NCBI RefSeq assembly: GCF_000599865.1
Contig: NZ_JHAC01000011.1
Coordinates: forward strand, 1-64,000
DNA length: 64,000 nt
From: Deinococcus phoenicis
Lineage (GTDB): Bacteria > Deinococcota > Deinococci > Deinococcales > Deinococcaceae
Direction of reading: 5' to 3'
Shown here: one piece after another, positions 23,138 through 31,045 of the stretch
How the letters are laid out: every line of letters starts with the position of its first letter
Position numbering within the stretch: position 1 is the stretch's first letter
Translations under genes and position numbers: made by a program
Notes under the pieces: model-generated
Seen by the model: the letters and a program-made list of their open reading frames with translations, nothing else
The model's database searches: none
Told to the model about the DNA's origin: nothing

Positions 23138-24821
23138 TCCCGCCGTCCCCTGCCTGCTGTCCGTCATCCTGTCCCCCCATGTCCACCGCGCCCACCGCGT
23201 CCAGCTCCTCAGCGGCGGCAATGGCCTGTGCGTCGATCTGATACCCGGCGGCCTGCGCGATTCGCAGCACCGTGGCTTTGGGCAGCGTGCCGAGGCCGAA
23301 CAGGGCGGCGGCCTGCTGGATGTTGCTGGCGCGTTCGTTCTGGAGCTTCTTCAACTCGGCTTGCACGTCCTGAACCCCAGGCGTCGCCTCCAGCAGCGTC
23401 TCCAGGCTCAGCTTGCCCGCCGTGTGCATGAGGTCGAGCTGTTGGAGCGTGGTGAGTTCGACCTTGTCGGTGTCGAGAAAGAGGCGGGGCGTCACGTTCA
23501 GCCATTCCAGCGTGTCGCTGCCCTGTACCCACTGGGCGTAAGCGTCTGCCGTCTCTACCGCCCACCGGAGGGCGGCCTGAGCGGGCTGCGCTTCGTCGGG
23601 CAGGCTCTTCAGGAAGGCCGCGCGGCTCTGGCGCTTGCTTTCCCCACTGACCTGCCCTTCCCCGTCCCGCGTCCAGAGCTGGTTGAAGCGGCTCAGCAGC
23701 TTGCTTTCCAGCCAGTCCGCATCCTCGCGCATGAACTGGCTGTTCACGGGGTCGAACGTGCCCACGCTCGCCCTGAGCATCACCGGCAGATTGTCCAGGC
23801 CGGGGACGGGGTTGCCCTCCGCGTCCCGCAGGTAGTCAGACTGCACGTCCACGACGCGGGCGGGACCGAACGTGTAGGCGGTTTTCTCGCCCGTCACGCT
23901 GTCGCGGGGCTGCGCAGCGTCCAGGGTGTAGTACTGCCGCCAGCCGCCCAGGTTGTTGTTGCGGATGACGTTGCCCGCCGTGGTGTTCACGCCGTTCTGA
24001 AGATCGAGGTCCGATTGCTGCACCTGCGGCCCCGCCTCGCGCTTCATCTCATGGATCAGGGCGCGGAAACGCAGGGGCCGTTCAGGGTCATACAGGGGAT
24101 TGGGACGCGGGTTCAGGCCGACGCCCGGGGCGGGGGCCAGCTTGCCGCTCTGATCGGCGTAGACGGTGATCTCGGTGCGGGTGTGGACCTCCACCCGGTT
24201 CTGGGGTTTCCCATCCTCCCCCGTGACGCTGTAGGCCCGCCAGTAGGCGAGCTTCACGCCGTCCTGCTCCACCGCCCCGGCTTGCGTGGCGTCCAGCGCG
24301 TCCAGTTGGATGAGTTCCAGCGCGTCCGCCTGCGTCTGCGCGTCCCGGCTCAGCTCGTCCTTGCCGAGGATGACGCGGTACACGTCGGGGACGTACATGT
24401 GCAGGTAGGCCACGCCCGCCCAGCGCATGTACTCGTCACCCCGTTTCAGTTCCGCATGGACCCTGCCGCTGCCCGTATGCCATGTGGCGAGGCTGCTCAC
24501 CCGCTCATCCTCCGGCTCCAGGGCCACCGTGTCTGCGCTGGCCGTCCATTCGGGGTCACGTCCGAGGATGTGGGAGGTAAAGCGGTTCAGGATGGGGCCG
24601 ATCAGGGCGATGACGATCAGACGCTTTTTCAGGGCCTCTTTCTCTGCCGGGTCATCGGGCACCAGGCCGGGGTAATACTCCAGGTTGGGGCCGATCTGCT
24701 CACCCTGGGCGAAGTCGCGCAGCTTCTGGAGCGGAATGGGGGACTTGCGCGGGTCGGTGGCCGTCGCCGTCGCCGCTTTGATGGCCGCTTGAACCGCTGC
24801 CAACAGCTTCTCAGGTTCCAT
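23124..24821 (-). CDS. Portal protein
   Basis: A 565-residue protein right after the large terminase gene. Helices around residues 60-90, a beta-rich wing, and SGESKRQSRAAFLKSLPDEA near residue 395 followed by a long helical region match portal proteins of the SPP1/actinophage kind. The C-terminal tail is Gly/Asp/Gln-rich. It would form the dodecameric DNA channel and bind the terminase. Confidence 0.85.
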   Translation of the reverse strand: MEPEKLLAAVQAAIKAATATATDPRKSPIPLQKLRDFAQGEQIGPNLEYYPGLVPDDPAEKEALKKRLIVIALIGPILNRFTSHILGRDPEWTASADTVALEPEDERVSSLATWHTGSGRVHAELKRGDEYMRWAGVAYLHMYVPDVYRVILGKDELSRDAQTQADALELIQLDALDATQAGAVEQDGVKLAYWRAYSVTGEDGKPQNRVEVHTRTEITVYADQSGKLAPAPGVGLNPRPNPLYDPERPLRFRALIHEMKREAGPQVQQSDLDLQNGVNTTAGNVIRNNNLGGWRQYYTLDAAQPRDSVTGEKTAYTFGPARVVDVQSDYLRDAEGNPVPGLDNLPVMLRASVGTFDPVNSQFMREDADWLESKLLSRFNQLWTRDGEGQVSGESKRQSRAAFLKSLPDEAQPAQAALRWAVETADAYAQWVQGSDTLEWLNVTPRLFLDTDKVELTTLQQLDLMHTAGKLSLETLLEATPGVQDVQAELKKLQNERASNIQQAAALFGLGTLPKATVLRIAQAAGYQIDAQAIAAAEELDAVGAVDMGGQDDGQQAGDGGNAPV

Positions 24822-24824
24822 GTC

Positions 24825-26465
24825 TCACCTCGCGCGTGTGTAGTTGGTGCCGCTGCGGTCAGCGACGGGGGCGACGTACTTAGGCGGCGCAAAGGCGTAC
24901 ATCACCGCCTCGGCAATGTCCGGGGACACGCTGCCATTGCCCAGCTTGTTGACGCGGATTTTGTCGGCCTGCCCATACTTCTCATAGGTGGGCTGGCTCA
25001 GTTGTGCTCTCGCGGTGTTGGCAAGCGGGTGTCCCTCCAGTTCCGCGAGGCTGATGCACTCGTCATCCGGGTGGGGGATGCCTTGCGTGACACGCTCATG
25101 GGTGGCCTTGAAACGCAGGCGCAACCTCCACCACATCTCAGCGGCGAGATTCATAAAGCGTTCGTCTGCTGGGGCTTCCGCATCCGGGTACTTCGTGCGG
25201 CTGGGCGTCTCGCTGTTGGCAATGCCGCGCACCTTGAAGGGCAGCCCCTCTTGCTTGGCGAGAGTGGCCGTAATGCTGGCTCCCACGCCCAGACGGTCAT
25301 AGTTCAGGACACTCACCCGATCAGCGCGGGCAGTGGCTTCCAGCTCGGAGGCGATGTGCAGCCCCTTGAACTGCCGCAGAGAGGGCAGCACCACAGCGCC
25401 AGCGCGGGCAGCGTAGGCACTCTTATCCGCGCCCTCCTCGGCCACGTCTGCCCCGGCTGCACGGGTAGAGCCGTGAGGCAAGCGCAGTTGGAAGGCCGCC
25501 TCTACCCACTTGGCAGGGATGACCACGCCCTCAGCGGAAGCGGCGTAGTCAATGTCCACTTCCTGCGCCAGCACGATAGGGTCAAGTTCGGCCCGCTGCT
25601 TTTCGTACCAGGGGTGGATACTCCGCCCCTTCCATTCCGCTGCCCAGTTCTTATCCGGGTTCTCCCGCCAGGGCATCGTGAAGACGGGGTATTTGCCGCT
25701 GAAGCGGTCATTGTAGAAGCGGTCCCCGATGCCGTTAGGCGTGCTGCCCTTGATGCGAACATTCGTGTTCTGACTGATCGCCGCGTCTACCGCTTCCTGA
25801 TTCGCGTGATAGGCCCACTCGTCGAGCAGGTACATGGACGTGCGCCCGCCGCGCCCGATGTTGTCCCCGGCTTCCCCGGTCAGGCTGGCCCCATTGACGG
25901 GGTTCACCACCCGCATGAAGTTGTCATGCTCTTTGCGGCTGAAGCCTTCCGGCTGCATCCACTCGGGCAGCTTGTAGAACATGTCGCGGAACTTGTGGAA
26001 GAGCGTCTTGGGGTCGCCCTTCTTATCCACGTACTCCTCTTTGCGGCTGCCCACGCCTGCCGCGAAACCTTCCACGAACAGCCAGTGGTGCAGGAAGAAG
26101 CCGAGGATGACATAACTCATACCCTCATCCCGGCTCTTTTCGATCAGGCCGGAGGTCTGCGTGCGCTCCCGCTCTTCCAGCCAGCGGACTAGCTCAATCT
26201 GTTTGGGACGCAGCACGAACGGCAGATTGGCGGGGAGGCCCAGCGTCATCCCGCGCGGGGCATACGTCCAGACCCAGTGATTAAACCAATGCACCGGGTT
26301 ACGGCGGCACTTCTCCAGTTCATGCGCCATGCGTTCTGGGGAGCGTTCAACATTGGCCCGATACCAGTAGCGCCGCCTGATCTCCTCCTCCACTTCAGGG
26401 AGGCGGACGGTGCGTGTCCAGCGGTGAATGAGCGGCGTCAGCTCCTCAACCGTGAGGGCGGTCAA
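24825..26465 (-). CDS. terL: Terminase large subunit
   Basis: A 546-residue packaging ATPase/nuclease. Residues 107-118 (GLIEKSRDEGMSYV) form a deviant Walker A motif with the conserved KSR. Residues 211-217 (MYLLDEW) are Walker B with the catalytic acid. The nuclease domain begins near GADVAEEGADKSAYAARAG, where the first Asp should bind metal. Its stop lies 3 nt from the portal start and its ATG overlaps the small-subunit stop, so the three are co-translated. Confidence 0.95.
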   Translation of the reverse strand: MTALTVEELTPLIHRWTRTVRLPEVEEEIRRRYWYRANVERSPERMAHELEKCRRNPVHWFNHWVWTYAPRGMTLGLPANLPFVLRPKQIELVRWLEERERTQTSGLIEKSRDEGMSYVILGFFLHHWLFVEGFAAGVGSRKEEYVDKKGDPKTLFHKFRDMFYKLPEWMQPEGFSRKEHDNFMRVVNPVNGASLTGEAGDNIGRGGRTSMYLLDEWAYHANQEAVDAAISQNTNVRIKGSTPNGIGDRFYNDRFSGKYPVFTMPWRENPDKNWAAEWKGRSIHPWYEKQRAELDPIVLAQEVDIDYAASAEGVVIPAKWVEAAFQLRLPHGSTRAAGADVAEEGADKSAYAARAGAVVLPSLRQFKGLHIASELEATARADRVSVLNYDRLGVGASITATLAKQEGLPFKVRGIANSETPSRTKYPDAEAPADERFMNLAAEMWWRLRLRFKATHERVTQGIPHPDDECISLAELEGHPLANTARAQLSQPTYEKYGQADKIRVNKLGNGSVSPDIAEAVMYAFAPPKYVAPVADRSGTNYTRAR

Positions 26466-26935
26466 GGCTTGCCCCCGAAGTACAGGCGGGCGAGGGCCTG
26501 AGCATCTAGCCCTTCCAGATCATCCGGGGATAGAGCGGCGCTTACGGTGGCGGTGCGGACGGGGCCGCCACCTTCCCCGGTGAGTTCAGTGGCCTGCCGC
26601 TCTTTGTAGAGGTCGGGGCGCAGGGCCTTGAGGCGGAACATCAGCAGCGTGTCACTGAACTGCTTCTCCTCGCCTACCTGCTCTCCCTTGTACCAGACGC
26701 CCTTCACGGTGCCCTCAAAGGCGCGGCGGTCAGCTTCTCCTTCCAGCAGGTCAGCCCATTCCTGCAAGGCATTGTCCCAGGCTTCAGAGAAGATGGGGTC
26801 TTCAGCTTTCACTTCATAGGCGTACTGGCGGCGAATGCCAATGGCGCGGGCGGCGCGGGTCACGTTGCCGTGCTGCTCCAACTCAATCAGGAAATCCTCT
26901 CTCTTTTTCTGTGTCAGCTTTGTCCGGTTCGCCAT
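26462..26935 (-). CDS. terS: Terminase small subunit
   Basis: A 157-residue protein with an N-terminal HTH: KKREDFLIELEQHGNVTRAA, then IGIRRQYAYEVKAEDP, as in phage DNA-recognition terminase subunits. A middle oligomerisation helix (WADLLEGEADRRAF) and a tail ending QALARLYFGGKP follow. The ATG at 26935 was preferred to one at 26941 because GGAGG is 8 nt away from it but only 2 nt from the other. Confidence 0.88.
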   Translation of the reverse strand: MANRTKLTQKKREDFLIELEQHGNVTRAARAIGIRRQYAYEVKAEDPIFSEAWDNALQEWADLLEGEADRRAFEGTVKGVWYKGEQVGEEKQFSDTLLMFRLKALRPDLYKERQATELTGEGGGPVRTATVSAALSPDDLEGLDAQALARLYFGGKP

Positions 26936-26940
26936 TGGCA

Positions 26941-27129
26941 TCACCTCCTCTCTCTCGCCTCTAGCCCAGGCGCGGGCGTATGGGTGGCGGGGCGCGGCTG
27001 CTCTGCCGCTTCCTGCCATGCGGGGGCACGGTGGCCCCCTGTCGGTTGGGTGTGATCGTCTTTTCTCAGCCTCTCGGCTTCCCGGCGCGTCTCATTCCGG
27101 CTGCATCGGCCACAGCTCCCCGTCCCCAT
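26941..27129 (-). CDS. Possible short gene before terminase, weak support
   Basis: A frame of about 62 residues containing NETRREAERLRKDDHTQPTG ends at the terminase ribosome-binding site. It overlaps the upstream 63-residue gene by 38 nt and its start is unclear. It may be non-coding. Confidence 0.25.
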   Translation of the reverse strand: MGTGSCGRCSRNETRREAERLRKDDHTQPTGGHRAPAWQEAAEQPRPATHTPAPGLEARERR

Positions 27130-27283
27130 CACCCGGCAACGCCGCCGCATACCACGCCTCTCCATCCCCCGCAGGCAGCACGCCCAGGCGCACGAGTTCT
27201 GCCGCGTACCAGTCGGTCAGCATCTGCGCCTCACGGGTCGGGCGTCCGGTCCAGTTGATCGGCCTGCTCTCACACCTGGGCAT
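27092..27283 (-). CDS. Small phage protein, unknown
   Basis: A 63-residue protein (MPRCESRPINWTGRPTREAQ, then LTDWYAAELVRLGVLPAGDG) with GGAGG 7 nt before the ATG. A dispersed TCTGTCACAGA site is in its leader at 27301-27311. It lies just before the terminase genes. No known family. Confidence 0.6.
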   Translation of the reverse strand: MPRCESRPINWTGRPTREAQMLTDWYAAELVRLGVLPAGDGEAWYAAALPGDGDGELWPMQPE

Positions 27284-27300
27284 GGGCGGTCCTCCGGGTT

Positions 27301-27311
27301 TCTGTGACAGA
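27301..27311 (-). repeat. Dispersed TCTGTCACAGA site
   Basis: On the minus strand the sequence is TCTCTGTCACAGAAAC. It lies 18 nt upstream of the start codon at 27283. Confidence 0.6.
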
Positions 27312-27316
27312 GAGTT

Positions 27317-27412
27317 CTAGGGCCTGCCCCGCCTGCTGCCCTTCTGCCGGGCTTCCATGCGCCTGCCCGTAACGCCGCCGTTGTGCCGGGTCCGGTGCAG
27401 CGCGCGCCACAT
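27317..27412 (-). CDS. Basic 31-residue peptide
   Basis: Frame MWRALHRTRHNGGVTGRRME, then a basic tail ending GSRRGRP, behind GGGAG. A longer version reaching to 27526 exists without better support. Short and basic, function unknown. Confidence 0.4.
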   Translation of the reverse strand: MWRALHRTRHNGGVTGRRMEARQKGSRRGRP

Positions 27413-27441
27413 GGCCTTTCTCTCCCTCAGGGAGCGTCCGT

Positions 27442-27654
27442 TCAAAACACTCCCAGCGCGTTCAGCAGGGCAAACTGGTCGCCTTCGTTGAGGATGGGCA
27501 CAGGGTTGATCCTTGCCAATTCCCAATCCTCCGCACTGGGCGAGGGGGATTGGTCATAGGTCGCTGCCAGATATTCCTCAGCGGCCATTTCGCTGCCACA
27601 GTCCGGGCAATCATAGATGAAGGGCGTACCGTGCTGGCAGGCTGAGCGGCTCAC
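27442..27654 (-). CDS. Small protein with CxxC motif, unknown
   Basis: Starting at a GTG that overlaps the previous stop (GTGA), the 70-residue product contains CQHGTPFIYDCPDCG, with a likely zinc site, followed by an acidic segment and hydrophobic end (FALLNALGVF). It may be a small regulator. Function unknown. Confidence 0.55.
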   Translation of the reverse strand: MSRSACQHGTPFIYDCPDCGSEMAAEEYLAATYDQSPSPSAEDWELARINPVPILNEGDQFALLNALGVF

Positions 27655-27875
27655 ACGTCCCGCCGCTGGATCGTGGCTTTCGTACCGCACTTACTCCGCT
27701 TGAGGCGGTACTCACTGCGGGGCAGAACTTGCGTGCTGACGTAAGAGCGGTCCTGATGGTCCTGATTGGCCTGCCACTTGCTCAGGGCGTCAGCGGCGGG
27801 CTTACTGGCGGCTTCCAGGGCGGCTTTCGCGGCGGGGAGGTCGGGCGTCTCTACCGTCTCAAGGTCAGTCCACAT
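27651..27875 (-). CDS. Small helical phage protein, unknown
   Basis: A 74-residue protein (MWTDLETVETPDLPAAKAAL, then helices) with GAGG before the ATG at 27875. A terminator hairpin separates it from the preceding gene. No family recognised. Confidence 0.55.
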   Translation of the reverse strand: MWTDLETVETPDLPAAKAALEAASKPAADALSKWQANQDHQDRSYVSTQVLPRSEYRLKRSKCGTKATIQRRDV

Positions 27876-27887
27876 GAACACCTCAAA

Positions 27888-27923
27888 AGAAAATCCCCCG
27901 CTCCTCAGGGGAAACGGGGGGAC
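27888..27923 (-). terminator. Intrinsic terminator
   Basis: CCCCCG and CGGGGG pair on the minus strand and are followed by ATTTTCTTTT. It lies between the 224-residue gene and the 74-residue gene. Confidence 0.65.
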
Positions 27924-27935
27924 TCTAGCGAGATT

Positions 27936-28610
27936 CTAGCTTGACGCACCCACTTTGACAAGGTGGTCTGGTAATTCTTCGTGCTTACACCACTTCCACA
28001 GGTCAGTCATCAGGGCGCGGTCATCGTCGGTGGCCTTCGGGCTGGGGCGATAGCGGGCGCGTTCTTTGCGGTACCAGTAGGGCAGGGCGTCCCTTCCCCC
28101 CAGCAGGTAGGCACTGAGGCGGGCGTGCAGGGCGGTGGGCAGGGTGCGGGTGTCCAACGTGTACCGCTCCGGCGCATAGGTGGCCTCCAGATACCCGGTG
28201 ACGCCCAGAGCCTCCACCCGCACCGCGTACAGGTAGGGCAGGCCAGCGGGCGCAGCGCGGCGGGTGTCAATCTCTGACAGGTCACGGGCCAGCGCCCTCA
28301 TGCGGGATTCGAGCCGGTCAATGTCCCGATTCGCCTGCTGAATGTCCGCCACCGTCCCGGCGCGGATGGCCTTCATCAGCCGCCAGTAACGGGTTTCAAG
28401 GGCCTGCCGGGCGTCCATGAGGCGCTGGTACTCGGTTCCGCCTGCTACGGGCGTGTGCGGCGTGGCGTGGGGGGCAGGTTGCTGGGCGCGTTCGGGCATA
28501 ACGGTGTGGGAGCCGTTGAGACTGACGGCAAGGGCGTTCAGGCGGTGAGAGTGGCGCTGCTGGGCGAGGTCGGGGAGGTCGCGAACACGGAGGGGCAGGG
28601 GTTCAGGCAT
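27936..28610 (-). CDS. Coiled-coil phage protein, unknown
   Basis: A 224-residue protein with AGGAG before the ATG. Residues about 60-115 (LETRYWRLMKAIRAG, DIDRLESRMRALARDL) form a coiled coil. The C-terminal part has SAYLLGGRDALPYWYRKERA and ends HLVKVGASS. It lies just before a terminator. It might be a transcription regulator, but no DNA-binding motif is clear. Confidence 0.6.
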   Translation of the reverse strand: MPEPLPLRVRDLPDLAQQRHSHRLNALAVSLNGSHTVMPERAQQPAPHATPHTPVAGGTEYQRLMDARQALETRYWRLMKAIRAGTVADIQQANRDIDRLESRMRALARDLSEIDTRRAAPAGLPYLYAVRVEALGVTGYLEATYAPERYTLDTRTLPTALHARLSAYLLGGRDALPYWYRKERARYRPSPKATDDDRALMTDLWKWCKHEELPDHLVKVGASS

Positions 28611-28618
28611 TCAGTCTC

Positions 28619-28786
28619 CTAATCGGCGGCGTCCGCCAGCATCCCGCGCTCCCGGTCCCGCATCGCCTTCAGGTAGGCGTCCTTGAGCGGTTCGGCGTCC
28701 CGGCCCACCTCGCGCAGCAGGGCGGATTCATCGGGGCAGGCGCGGTAGCGGTCGGCGCGGGTGATGCGGGAGGTGGGGCGCTTCAT
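28619..28786 (-). CDS. 55-residue basic helical protein
   Basis: Product MKRPTSRITRADRYRACPDE, then a helix with EPLKDAYLKAMRDRERGML. Its ATG overlaps the previous stop by 4 nt (ATGA), and the next ribosome-binding site follows it. Unknown function. Confidence 0.6.
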   Translation of the reverse strand: MKRPTSRITRADRYRACPDESALLREVGRDAEPLKDAYLKAMRDRERGMLADAAD

Positions 28787-29055
28787 CCGTACCGCCAGCG
28801 CAGTTCGGAGGGCGTCATGCCACTGCGAATCAGGCAGGCCGCCACCGTCTCCACGCCGTACAGGTGCGCGTCGGCCAGCACGTTCATGTCAGTGGCGAGG
28901 GTGTGGACCTGCCAAGGGGGAAGGAGCGTGCCGGTCGAGAGGGCGACGGTCAATGCCCGGCTCAGCTCCAACAGGTTTGGCTTAGGGGGCTTGCGATTCT
29001 CGCGGGGGGCGTCAGCGGGCAAGCCCAGCTTGCGGAGGCGGGTACGGCGCTTCAT
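28783..29055 (-). CDS. Small phage protein, unknown
   Basis: A 90-residue protein beginning MKRRTRLRKLGLPADAPREN. The start at 29055 overlaps the stop of the membrane-protein gene by 4 nt. The second half is helical (NVLADAHLYGVETVAACLIR) and ends SELRWRYG. No family recognised. Confidence 0.6.
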   Translation of the reverse strand: MKRRTRLRKLGLPADAPRENRKPPKPNLLELSRALTVALSTGTLLPPWQVHTLATDMNVLADAHLYGVETVAACLIRSGMTPSELRWRYG

Positions 29056-29237
29056 GGCAGCGCCCCGTGTGAGGCGTGGTAGGTCAGCAGATACAAAAAG
29101 CATGAACCCGCGATCAGGCCGAGAAAGCTCGCAGCACTCCACCACGGCACGGGATTTTCCGCCATATCTGCGGCCATCAGGGCGGCAAATATGCCGAGCA
29201 CGGCGAGCATGCCTGCAACAATCAAAAAGTCGGTCAT
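29052..29237 (-). CDS. Small two-helix membrane protein
   Basis: A 61-residue protein with two hydrophobic segments (FLIVAGMLAVLGIFAALMAA and ASFLGLIAGSCFLYLLT) joined by ENPVPWWSA, suggesting a hairpin in the membrane. Its ATG overlaps the orphan DUF1064 end (ATGA), so it was once coupled to the intact DUF1064 gene. It may be holin-like; unproven. Confidence 0.62.
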   Translation of the reverse strand: MTDFLIVAGMLAVLGIFAALMAADMAENPVPWWSAASFLGLIAGSCFLYLLTYHASHGALP

Positions 29238-29332
29238 GCCCTCCCCTCCAACGGCAGCTCAGCCACGCTCTTCACCACGTCAAGCGGGCCGTACAGGTGT
29301 TCATAGAACTTGCGCTTGATGCGGAACCTCAC
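29234..29332 (-). pseudogene. Orphan 3' end of a DUF1064 gene, displaced by an HNH insertion
   Basis: The 32-codon frame reads RFRIKRKFYEHLYG, then LDVVKSVAELPLEGRA. Aligned to the end of the intact gene at 30012-30425 (FRIKQKLFEEKY, DVVKKVSQMPLEGR), 17 of 29 aligned positions agree, with one gap. It begins directly at the HNH stop codon and ends in an ATGA overlap with the next gene, as the original DUF1064 gene must have done. It is the severed original C-terminus, possibly translated from a GTG, but surely not active alone. Confidence 0.75.
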
Positions 29333-29943
29333 AGAAGCCTGCCTATCCACTCAGTTGGCAGCTTCGGTCCTTTTTGCTGATTACAATCACGGCAGGAAAT
29401 GCAGATGTTCTCTGGACCGTTGGAACCGCCACGAGAGAGGGGGACGATATGATCTACGTGATAAGCGCACCCAACCGTCTTTCTGCACCACCAACAAAGC
29501 CCCTTCTGCATTTCAAATCGACGCTCTATGTCAGCCCTCGTATGTTTTCCCTCGGCGGCCCGCTCTCTCGCTCTACGGCGCGCCGCACAGACGCGACCTT
29601 GAAGCTTGACTTTTTCCGGGTTAGCTCTTGCCCATGCTCGAACACGATCACGATTAGCTTGAGGATTGGCTTGATTGCGAAGTCTATCAAGCTCACGCCC
29701 CCTGGTGACGCGATATTCACGCTTTCTTTCGCGCTCATGCTCCTCGTTTTTCGCGGCCCAATCACGCTTGTAGCTCGCCACCTTCTCCGGATTGGCATCC
29801 GAAAAAGCCTTTGAAGCTTTGACTTTACAAGACTTGCATTGCGCTGAGAGGCCATCCGCGTAAGGACTCTTATAAAAGTTCTCCAAATTGGCCTCCTTTA
29901 GAACGCCACACTTGGTACACCTTTTTTCTGCTAGAGTTTTCAT
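29329..29943 (-). CDS. HNH endonuclease inserted in a DUF1064 gene
   Basis: A 204-residue protein. CTKCG...CKSC near the N-terminus is a zinc ribbon. A long basic helix follows. The HNH core is CWWCRKTVGCAYHVDHIVPL with GGSNGPENICISCRDCN, then KLPTEWIGRLL. GGAGG precedes the ATG. It lies between an intact DUF1064 gene and the orphan end of another copy, and its DNA looks AT-richer than its neighbours. This points to a homing-type insertion. Confidence 0.9.
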   Translation of the reverse strand: MKTLAEKRCTKCGVLKEANLENFYKSPYADGLSAQCKSCKVKASKAFSDANPEKVASYKRDWAAKNEEHERERKREYRVTRGRELDRLRNQANPQANRDRVRAWARANPEKVKLQGRVCAARRRARERAAEGKHTRADIERRFEMQKGLCWWCRKTVGCAYHVDHIVPLSRGGSNGPENICISCRDCNQQKGPKLPTEWIGRLL

Positions 29944-30011
29944 GTCGGAACCTCCATTCCGGCCACGGCTCAGGGTGTTGGTAGCACCGCTGGGCCATAA
30001 CTATTTGCATT

Positions 30012-30425
30012 TTAGCTTGACTGCCTCCCTTCAAGCGGCATCTGACTTACTTTCTTGACTACATCTATTTCATAACTGTATTTCTCTTCAAATAATTTTT
30101 GCTTTATTCGGAAAACCGCAGTGATGACTCCTTTTGTGTCAATTACACGAGGAAGCCCCGTGACGTAATGAACCAAAAAATCCCCGACATATGACACGCC
30201 CGCCCCCAGGTCGAACACGGGCTGAGGCTCCCAGTCCAGCACGAGGCCGCCTTGCTTCATGAGGTCCAGTTGGGCAGCGGCGTCCGCTTCGAGCTTGCTG
30301 TCATAGGTGACGCCTGCGTAGGTCGTGCGGCGGGCGTTGTACTTCCCGTTCCGGGCAGGCTTAGGCGCGTCCACACCAGCGCGGGCGAGGGCTTCAGGGG
30401 TGATGCCAGCAGAAAAGCGGGCCAT
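30012..30425 (-). CDS. DUF1064-family nuclease-like protein with replaced 3' end
   Basis: A 137-residue protein with the DUF1064 layout: YDSKLEADAAAQLDLMK, then VGDFLVHYVTGLPRVIDTKG, which holds a PD-(D/E)XK-like core (Asp and DxK). The ATG overlaps the upstream stop (TAATG). The 5' part is GC-rich like the phage, while the last 150 nt (to 30012) are clearly AT-richer and duplicate in sense the orphan end at 29234. So the 3' end seems to have been imported together with the HNH gene. Confidence 0.8.
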   Translation of the reverse strand: MARFSAGITPEALARAGVDAPKPARNGKYNARRTTYAGVTYDSKLEADAAAQLDLMKQGGLVLDWEPQPVFDLGAGVSYVGDFLVHYVTGLPRVIDTKGVITAVFRIKQKLFEEKYSYEIDVVKKVSQMPLEGRQSS

Positions 30426-30712
30426 TACCAACTCACCGTGTAGTAGGCCGCACTGCCGGTATCACGCTGATCTGGCGTGTAGTACGTGACCTTGTAGCCC
30501 TTGCGCCCTAGCGCCGCCTTGACACCCGTTTCCAGCGTATCCACCCGGATAGCGCTCTGCCCTGACTCGGTGGCACGGGCAATCTCCTGGGCAAGCCGCT
30601 CAATTTGCATGCGGGCGGCGGTGGTGCTGGCCGCCTGCAACTTGGCCCTCATGCTGCTGGCCTCGGGAAGAACGGCATCCAACTTGAGTGTTCCAATCAG
30701 GTCAAACTCCAT
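30425..30712 (-). CDS. Small phage protein, unknown
   Basis: A 95-residue protein (MEFDLIGTLKLDAVLPEASS). GGAGG precedes its ATG. The middle helix (ARMQIERLAQEIARATE) and end (KGYKVTYYTPDQRDTGSAAY) show no motif I know. A dispersed TCTGTCACAGA site and a GC hairpin lie in its leader. It overlaps the DUF1064 start. Confidence 0.6.
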   Translation of the reverse strand: MEFDLIGTLKLDAVLPEASSMRAKLQAASTTAARMQIERLAQEIARATESGQSAIRVDTLETGVKAALGRKGYKVTYYTPDQRDTGSAAYYTVSW

Positions 30713-30766
30713 ATATTCCTCCAATGGAATAAGCAAGCGCCCCCACCGCTCAGGCAGGGGCGCGTC

Positions 30767-30777
30767 TCTGTGACAGA
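30767..30777 (-). repeat. Dispersed TCTGTCACAGA site
   Basis: Minus-strand sequence CTCTCTGTCACAGAGAC. This copy is the most symmetric (CTCTGT/ACAGAG around a central C). It is in the leader of the gene starting at 30712. Confidence 0.6.
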
Positions 30778-30782
30778 GAGAT

Positions 30783-31007
30783 TCAGGCGAGCGGACAGCC
30801 CTCATGGTGCCCGCCCCCGCACCCGCACAGGCGGCAGGGTTCGGTAGGAGCAAACTCAAAGCCGCGCATGAGGTCGCCCAGCAGCGCGGCGAAGGGCGCA
30901 ATAGCCCGCTCCATGTCGCGGAAGGCTTGCGTCAGCGGGTGGGGTGGGCGCGGGTATAGCTCAGCCAGCACGCGGCGGGTCATCTGATCGGGCGTCTCGT
31001 CGGGCAT
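30783..31007 (-). CDS. Small protein with C-terminal Cys/His cluster
   Basis: A 74-residue protein (MPDETPDQMTRRVLAELYPR) whose end reads CRLCGCGGGHHEGC, a possible zinc site. GAGG precedes the ATG at 31007. Function unknown. Confidence 0.6.
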   Translation of the reverse strand: MPDETPDQMTRRVLAELYPRPPHPLTQAFRDMERAIAPFAALLGDLMRGFEFAPTEPCRLCGCGGGHHEGCPLA

Positions 31008-31045
31008 GGGAAACCTCAGCGGCCCCAGTGAGGGGCGAGAGCGGG

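Noticed and set aside
23082..26192. 1036-codon open frame on the plus strand
   Set aside because: It is antisense to portal and terminase genes, both clearly recognisable. Mirror of codon bias.
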